This document shows, in pieces, positions 59,683 to 64,000 of a stretch of DNA of 64,000 nucleotides. The position numbers were made by a program, and so were the translations under genes. This DNA comes from Bacteriovoracaceae bacterium. Its GTDB lineage: Bacteria; Bdellovibrionota; Bacteriovoracia; Bacteriovoracales; Bacteriovoracaceae. A model generated the notes under the pieces. The model ran no database searches. It was not told where the DNA came from and saw nothing but the letters and a program-made list of their open reading frames with translations. Each line of letters begins with the position of its first letter. Position 1 is the first letter of the stretch. The stretch covers positions 1-64,000 of the forward strand of contig CANEUH010000020.1 of NCBI GenBank assembly GCA_947441615.1, written 5' to 3'.

Positions 59683-61043
59683 CGAATAAAAAGTTTCAAC
59701 CAACTGAGTTTGCCTTCATAAGGTGGATATCTAAGTGGGATATCCACCAAACTCCCCTGCTCAAAAACAGATTTATAGTGAGTAAAAGTATCAAAGCTTT
59801 TTTTCCCGTGGTAACTGCCGATTCCACTGGTTCCTACCCCACCAAAGGGTAGATTTGGATTTGCTAAGTGAATGACAGTATCGTTGATACAGCCCCCCCC
59901 GAATGGAACCTTGGTGATAATTTCCTGACGTTTACTTTCATTTTCAGAGAAGACGTAAAACGCTAGAGGCTTAGGTCGGGAGACAATGTGCTCAATAGCT
60001 TCTTGAAGTGAATCATAAGGAATGATCGGTAAAAGAGGGCCAAAAATCTCATCCTCCATGACTTTATCATTCCAACTAACATCTTTCATGACCGTCGGAG
60101 AAATATATTTTTCTTCTCTTATTGATTCTCCTCCAATCGCTAATTTTTCGGGAATAACAAGAGACATTAAGCGATCAAAATGTTTCTCATTGATAATTCT
60201 TGGATAGTCTTTAGAGGACTTCACATTCCCATAAAACGATTGGAGATGATTTTTTAGTTTTGAAATAAATTCTTCCTGTAAATGTCTTGGAACGAGAACA
60301 TAGTCTGGAGCAACACATGTCTGACCGGCATTAAGAAATTTTCCCCAAGCACAACGTTTTGCCGCGATATCTAAGTTAGCTGACTCTTCAATCAAGCATG
60401 GGCTCTTTCCTCCGAGCTCTAAAGTAACGGGAGTCAGATATTCGGAAGCAGCTTTCATAATGATTTTACCAACCATCGTGCTGCCAGTAAAAAAGATATA
60501 ATCAAATTTTTGCTTTAATAAAATTTGGGTTTCCTCTACTCCACCCTCAACCAGGATCACCTCATCTTTTTTGAAAACATCTTCAAGAATTAATTGAATA
60601 ACTGATGACGTTTTGGGGGCAAATTCGGAGGGCTTGATGACAACTCTATTTCCCGCCGCCACGGCCCCGATAAGTGGAGAAAGACAAAGTTGAAAGGGAT
60701 AGTTCCAAGGCGAGATAATTAAAACGACACCATAGGCATCAGGATAAACCGTACTCTTGCCAGGAAAGAGTGTAAGAGGTGTTTTAACTTTTTTCGGTTT
60801 TGACCAATCATCAATATTTTTTAAAGTGTGACCTATTTCATCTAATATGAAACCTATCTCTGTAGCATAGGTTTCAAATGTTGATTTTCCTAAGTCTTCC
60901 CTAAGGGCCTGGTTAATGAGTAATTCCTTCTCTTGGATTGATTTTTTTAGTTTTAAAATTCTCTCCTTTCTCAATGAAACTGGAAGAGTCCCATGGTTCA
61001 AGCATAATGATCTCATGTGATGAGCGATTTCTTTAATAGACAT
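59679..61043 (-). CDS. Aldehyde dehydrogenase of the ALDH3-like type
   Basis: The 454-residue ALDH is shorter than AstD and matches the fatty-aldehyde/ALDH3 group: S-P-W-N-Y-P-F-Q-L near residues 109-117, F-T-G-S-T-M-V-G, the base in T-L-E-L-G-G-K-S and the nucleophile in A-G-Q-T-C-V-A-P-D near 240. The C-terminus has P-F-G-G-V-G-T-S-G-I-G-S-Y-H-G-K. It is the third gene of a leftward unit with a peptide-binding protein and a DAO-type oxidoreductase, which suggests oxidation of an amine-derived aldehyde. Confidence 0.88.
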   Translation of the reverse strand: MSIKEIAHHMRSLCLNHGTLPVSLRKERILKLKKSIQEKELLINQALREDLGKSTFETYATEIGFILDEIGHTLKNIDDWSKPKKVKTPLTLFPGKSTVYPDAYGVVLIISPWNYPFQLCLSPLIGAVAAGNRVVIKPSEFAPKTSSVIQLILEDVFKKDEVILVEGGVEETQILLKQKFDYIFFTGSTMVGKIIMKAASEYLTPVTLELGGKSPCLIEESANLDIAAKRCAWGKFLNAGQTCVAPDYVLVPRHLQEEFISKLKNHLQSFYGNVKSSKDYPRIINEKHFDRLMSLVIPEKLAIGGESIREEKYISPTVMKDVSWNDKVMEDEIFGPLLPIIPYDSLQEAIEHIVSRPKPLAFYVFSENESKRQEIITKVPFGGGCINDTVIHLANPNLPFGGVGTSGIGSYHGKKSFDTFTHYKSVFEQGSLVDIPLRYPPYEGKLSWLKLFIR

Positions 61044-61045
61044 AA

Positions 61046-62788
61046 CTAATCCTCAATCTTTAAATATTTTATGTAATTTCTTATGATACTCGATTTTCTA
61101 TAATTTTTAATTTTAGGATGAATCAAGACGAAAGAGCTTTCATACATCAAGGGGATCCAAGGTAAATCCTTGTAAACAAGATCTTCCATTTGATGAATGA
61201 TCTTTTCCCTATTGTCGATATTTGAAGTTTGTTTTAACTCTTCATAAAGAGAATCCATCTCAGGATTTGCGTAGCCACTTTTATTAATACCAGGAAAATT
61301 TTTTGATATTAACAGTTGAAAAATATTTTCTCCATCTGGGTAGTCAAATAACCAATTGTCCGTAAAGAGGCTCAACTCTCCCGCTCTTCCTTTTTGAAGG
61401 AACTCTGGGAAAGTTAACACTTGAATTTTAAGAGTGATGCCAATCGCTTGAAGGTGCTCTTTAAAAAACTGTGCTTCAATGAGATTAATGGATTGGTTTC
61501 CTCTCGTTGAATAAACTAAATTCAAAGGACGAGTCTCAGGATTAAGGCCCGCCTTTTTAAGATACTCACGAGCAAGTGCTGGATTATAATGAAAACGAAA
61601 TTCTTTGGCCGGCAGATAGCCTGAAATCCCTGGAACGAGGACTGAGTTCGCTCGTAAATTAGTATTTTTGGATAAAAGTTCTATGTATTTTTCGTAATTA
61701 ATCGCATGAGCGATAGCCTTTCTTAAAAATTCATTTTTACTAAAAAGAGGATCTCTCATATTAAACGCTAGCCACCTATTGGCGAGAATGGGGAAGTGTT
61801 TTACCATGAGACCATTATCTTTAAGTTCTGAGTTTAAATCACCATGAGGCCCATAAATTCTTGAGATAAAACTTTTTGGAACTGTAAGTACATCAACTTC
61901 ATTTTTAAAGAATTTCTCCCACCTATCCGCTTCATTCCCTGTTACAAAAAACTTAATTTTTTGTATGAATGGAATTTTCTCTTTACTTGAATCAAGAAGT
62001 TTTTCTAAATTTGCGTAGCGGTCTCCAGATGAAGGATAATATTCATCCCGGTAGTTTCTATTCCTCTCCATCTCAATTTCGCCATCATTGTATCTCTTAA
62101 AAATAAAAGGGCCGGTTCCAATTAAAACATGATCAAGTTGATTTTTATAAAATTGAACAATCTCCCAAGGCATGGGAGACAAGAAGTTGAGTGCTAGGTA
62201 ATAACTCAAGTTTGGCTCTCTCTTCGTTAACTTGATTTCAAGAGTATATCTATCTTTTGCACTTATTCCGGCCATCTCGGTCGTATAAATATGATCCCAT
62301 TTATTTTTAATTCTTAAGGAATATCCTTCGAAACCTTCCACTATTCCATCAAACAATCCTCGCCCAGGACTTTTTAGGTCTTCCAGAGAAATCCTTTTGA
62401 GCTGAACAACAAAATCATCTGCGGTCACTTCTCGAGGTATATTTTTAAAGGCCTCATGCGGATGATAGAAAATATTCTTTTTGATTTTAATTTTGATTAA
62501 TTTCCCATTATCAGAAATCTCTGGCGCCCCTTCTGCGATGAGGGGCTCAATTTCGTAAGGTCTTTTAAGGTAATGATACTGATAAAGTGGTTCCAAGACC
62601 TGGGCAGAGACGAGTAAGGAATCATCTGTAAAAGCTTTAGCGGGATCTAAGCTTTCTATTTTTTCATCTAGAGAGAGACGGATTGTTTGATCTGAAAAAG
62701 TTGGCAATTCTAATTTCTTAAATACCCAATACGTGAGGGAAATAAAACCGAGGGTGAGTATTGCTAATAGTAACGTTGTCTTCCTCAT
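61046..62788 (-). CDS. Peptide/nickel-type ABC substrate-binding protein (SBP_bac_5)
   Basis: The 580-residue protein has an N-terminal hydrophobic segment (residues 4-22) without a lipobox cysteine, then the family layout: I-E-S-L-D-P-A-K-A near 47-55, the Y-Q-Y-H-Y-L region, a domain with L-N-F-L-S-P-M-P-W, and R-K-A-I-A-H-A-I-N near 365. It would bind an oligopeptide or amine in the periplasm. No permease or ATPase of the system is adjacent, so it may be an orphan receptor. It overlaps the oxidoreductase gene by 4 bp and the ALDH starts 2 bp after it. Confidence 0.85.
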   Translation of the reverse strand: MRKTTLLLAILTLGFISLTYWVFKKLELPTFSDQTIRLSLDEKIESLDPAKAFTDDSLLVSAQVLEPLYQYHYLKRPYEIEPLIAEGAPEISDNGKLIKIKIKKNIFYHPHEAFKNIPREVTADDFVVQLKRISLEDLKSPGRGLFDGIVEGFEGYSLRIKNKWDHIYTTEMAGISAKDRYTLEIKLTKREPNLSYYLALNFLSPMPWEIVQFYKNQLDHVLIGTGPFIFKRYNDGEIEMERNRNYRDEYYPSSGDRYANLEKLLDSSKEKIPFIQKIKFFVTGNEADRWEKFFKNEVDVLTVPKSFISRIYGPHGDLNSELKDNGLMVKHFPILANRWLAFNMRDPLFSKNEFLRKAIAHAINYEKYIELLSKNTNLRANSVLVPGISGYLPAKEFRFHYNPALAREYLKKAGLNPETRPLNLVYSTRGNQSINLIEAQFFKEHLQAIGITLKIQVLTFPEFLQKGRAGELSLFTDNWLFDYPDGENIFQLLISKNFPGINKSGYANPEMDSLYEELKQTSNIDNREKIIHQMEDLVYKDLPWIPLMYESSFVLIHPKIKNYRKSSIIRNYIKYLKIED

Positions 62789-63951
62789 ATTTTAAAACGA
62801 GGCTTCTTAAATTGATTGTAAAAAGATTCTTGTTTTGCTCCCAAGGCAACTTCTGCCATTTCTTTTGCTGAACGAAAACCTAAACCCATACCATGTCCAC
62901 TAAAGCCACCAATCATATAAGCCTCAAGAGGAGCTTCAATCGGTCCAACAAAAGGTAACTCATGCTCGGTAAACCCCATGGTTCCAGACCAACGATTGAT
63001 AACACGAAATTTAAGGCCTAACTCATGACGAACATACTCTTCAAGGCCTTGCTGAATAATTGGGGAAATCTTTTCGAAATCGCCCACTTCCCCTTGTTCA
63101 TCTAATAAACGTTTGCCTCCAATAACTAAAACCTTATCTTGAGTTTTTCTCCAATACACTCTCTCTGATGGATCATAATATAAACTTGGACAATCAAAAT
63201 CATCATCCAGTTCAATCGCCAACATTTGCGCTCTTCTGGGAACTATGGCTCCTTGAAAGCTCTTATGGAACTGAGGGAAATAGCCATTGAGTGCCAAAAT
63301 AACTTTCTTCGCTTTAATCGAATTTATTTCTGTTGTCGCCCCCTCAGGATTTAATTCAAACACGGAAGAATGCTCAACAATTTGAACTTTACGATTTTCA
63401 AGCCTCTTTTTGATTGAAGTAAGAAGTGGAATGGGGTTAATTTTATACTCAGGTGAAGCTTCATACCCACCAAAAAATCTTGACTGCAATGGAGCTGGAA
63501 GATCCAGTTTATCTTTCCATTTAAAATTAAAATCTTGGGGATTAAATTCTTTGTTTTCCCATTTTGTGTGAATTTCTTCGTTCTTAAAGAGTGTCATTGA
63601 AGAAGATCGATCGAATTTAATTTCAGGTGAGGATTTAAGAATATGCTGATGAACAAGTTCTAAGGACTCCGATGCAAAATTAAAAACTTGTTTCGCCTTA
63701 TCAAGCCCCCATTCTAAAGTGAGAGTCTTATAGAATGAAGCACTACCCATGGTTAAAAATCCCGCGTTCCTACCACTTGCACCAGAACCACAAAAAGAGC
63801 GATCAAGTATCGTGATTTTGAGATCAGGATTCAATTCCGTTAGCCAGTAAGCAGTAGATAAACCAACATAACCTCCACCGACAATCAATATATCAGTTGT
63901 TATATCATGTGTAGTAAACTGATGCTGTCTCAGCCAATGGGAAGTCGTCAT
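62785..63951 (-). CDS. FAD-dependent amine/amino-acid oxidoreductase (DAO family)
   Basis: The 388-residue flavoprotein has the dinucleotide motif I-V-G-G-G-Y-V-G-L-S near residues 23-32, G-A-S-G-R-N-A-G-F near 59-67 and a final F-S-G-H-G-M-G near 355. The second motif resembles gamma-glutamylputrescine oxidase and related enzymes. Together with the downstream ALDH, it suggests oxidation of a polyamine or amino compound to an aldehyde and then to an acid. The start ATG 63951 is preferred over TTG 63963 because GGAG lies 6 bases before it. It is first in the unit. Confidence 0.82.
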   Translation of the reverse strand: MTTSHWLRQHQFTTHDITTDILIVGGGYVGLSTAYWLTELNPDLKITILDRSFCGSGASGRNAGFLTMGSASFYKTLTLEWGLDKAKQVFNFASESLELVHQHILKSSPEIKFDRSSSMTLFKNEEIHTKWENKEFNPQDFNFKWKDKLDLPAPLQSRFFGGYEASPEYKINPIPLLTSIKKRLENRKVQIVEHSSVFELNPEGATTEINSIKAKKVILALNGYFPQFHKSFQGAIVPRRAQMLAIELDDDFDCPSLYYDPSERVYWRKTQDKVLVIGGKRLLDEQGEVGDFEKISPIIQQGLEEYVRHELGLKFRVINRWSGTMGFTEHELPFVGPIEAPLEAYMIGGFSGHGMGLGFRSAKEMAEVALGAKQESFYNQFKKPRFKI

Positions 63952-64000
63952 AACGAGCTCCAAAGAAATAAGGATACCTTAATTTAATGTGGAAAATCAT

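Noticed and set aside
1-64000. CRISPR array, prophage or restriction/defence system
   Set aside because: No regularly spaced direct repeats, no phage structural or integrase genes, and no cas, RM or toxin-antitoxin motifs were found; the genes are mostly housekeeping, transport and envelope.

Overview
The window reads as a chromosomal segment of an AT-rich, Gram-negative, didermic bacterium. The gene content (LptE, an Mla-type lipid ABC system, lipid-modified and secreted proteins of unknown family, VanX-like and transglycosylase-like wall enzymes, a type IV pilus retraction ATPase) and the very compact layout fit a predatory Bdellovibrionota lineage, most likely Bacteriovoracales. That placement is inference from gene content; no 16S rRNA or other decisive marker lies in the window. 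No tRNA, rRNA, CRISPR array or complete prophage was seen. The only mobile-element trace is the C-terminal end of an ISL3-like transposase at the left edge.

Layout. 1-256: transposase remnant. 0.26-3.6 kb: lytic-transglycosylase-like protein, holA-lptE, a DciA-like protein and a TrmN6-like methyltransferase. 3.6-10.9 kb: a long leftward operon (receiver-like protein, alr, mlaE, mlaF, mlaD, a GYF-domain protein and a membrane protein that may be joined to it by frameshifting). 11.0-16.8 kb: aroK leftward, then yceD, rpmF and the fatty-acid cluster fabH-fabD-fabG-acpP-fabF. 16.8-20.6 kb: TauE-like permease, glyA, a Kazal-domain lipoprotein, nrdR, nusB. 20.6-22.4 kb: two tandem paralogous secreted repeat proteins. 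22.5-26.0 kb: a fused 2-oxoacid dehydrogenase E1 and two secreted proteins. 26.1-31.1 kb: amino-acid catabolism (lysine/ornithine-type aminotransferase, AstA, AstD, and a 2-oxoadipate dioxygenase on the other strand). 31.1-35.6 kb: transporters and OxyR. 35.7-40.4 kb: lipA-lipB-aroC and a convergent LTA-synthase-like phosphotransferase. 40.4-46.0 kb: PilT/PilU, cardiolipin synthase with its EEP partner, and a SelO-like/S51-peptidase operon. 46.1-51.2 kb: cell-envelope and secreted proteins (hydrolase lipoprotein, VanX-like, DUF4105, DUF3015). 51.3-56.3 kb: esterase-Nudix pair, bfd-bfr iron storage, secreted PLD protein, Dus. 56.3-59.3 kb: the ATP-grasp / 7TM-transglutaminase-like / retropepsin-like trio. 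59.5-64 kb: a small membrane protein and a leftward ALDH / peptide-binding protein / FAD-oxidoreductase operon.

Most genes are housekeeping. The parts that deserve attention are: (i) the GYF/membrane-protein gene split at an A9 tract in the mla operon; (ii) a strongly divergent SelO-like protein lacking the canonical ATP-binding lysine, coupled to an S51 peptidase and preceded by a near-perfect promoter with an inverted repeat; (iii) the tandem seven-repeat secreted proteins; (iv) overlapping control elements at DUF3015/DUF4105 (a terminator that contains the next gene's start codon, and a hairpin over a ribosome binding site); (v) a mixed arginine-succinyltransferase/lysine-type catabolic cluster; and (vi) several small genes of 34-54 codons.
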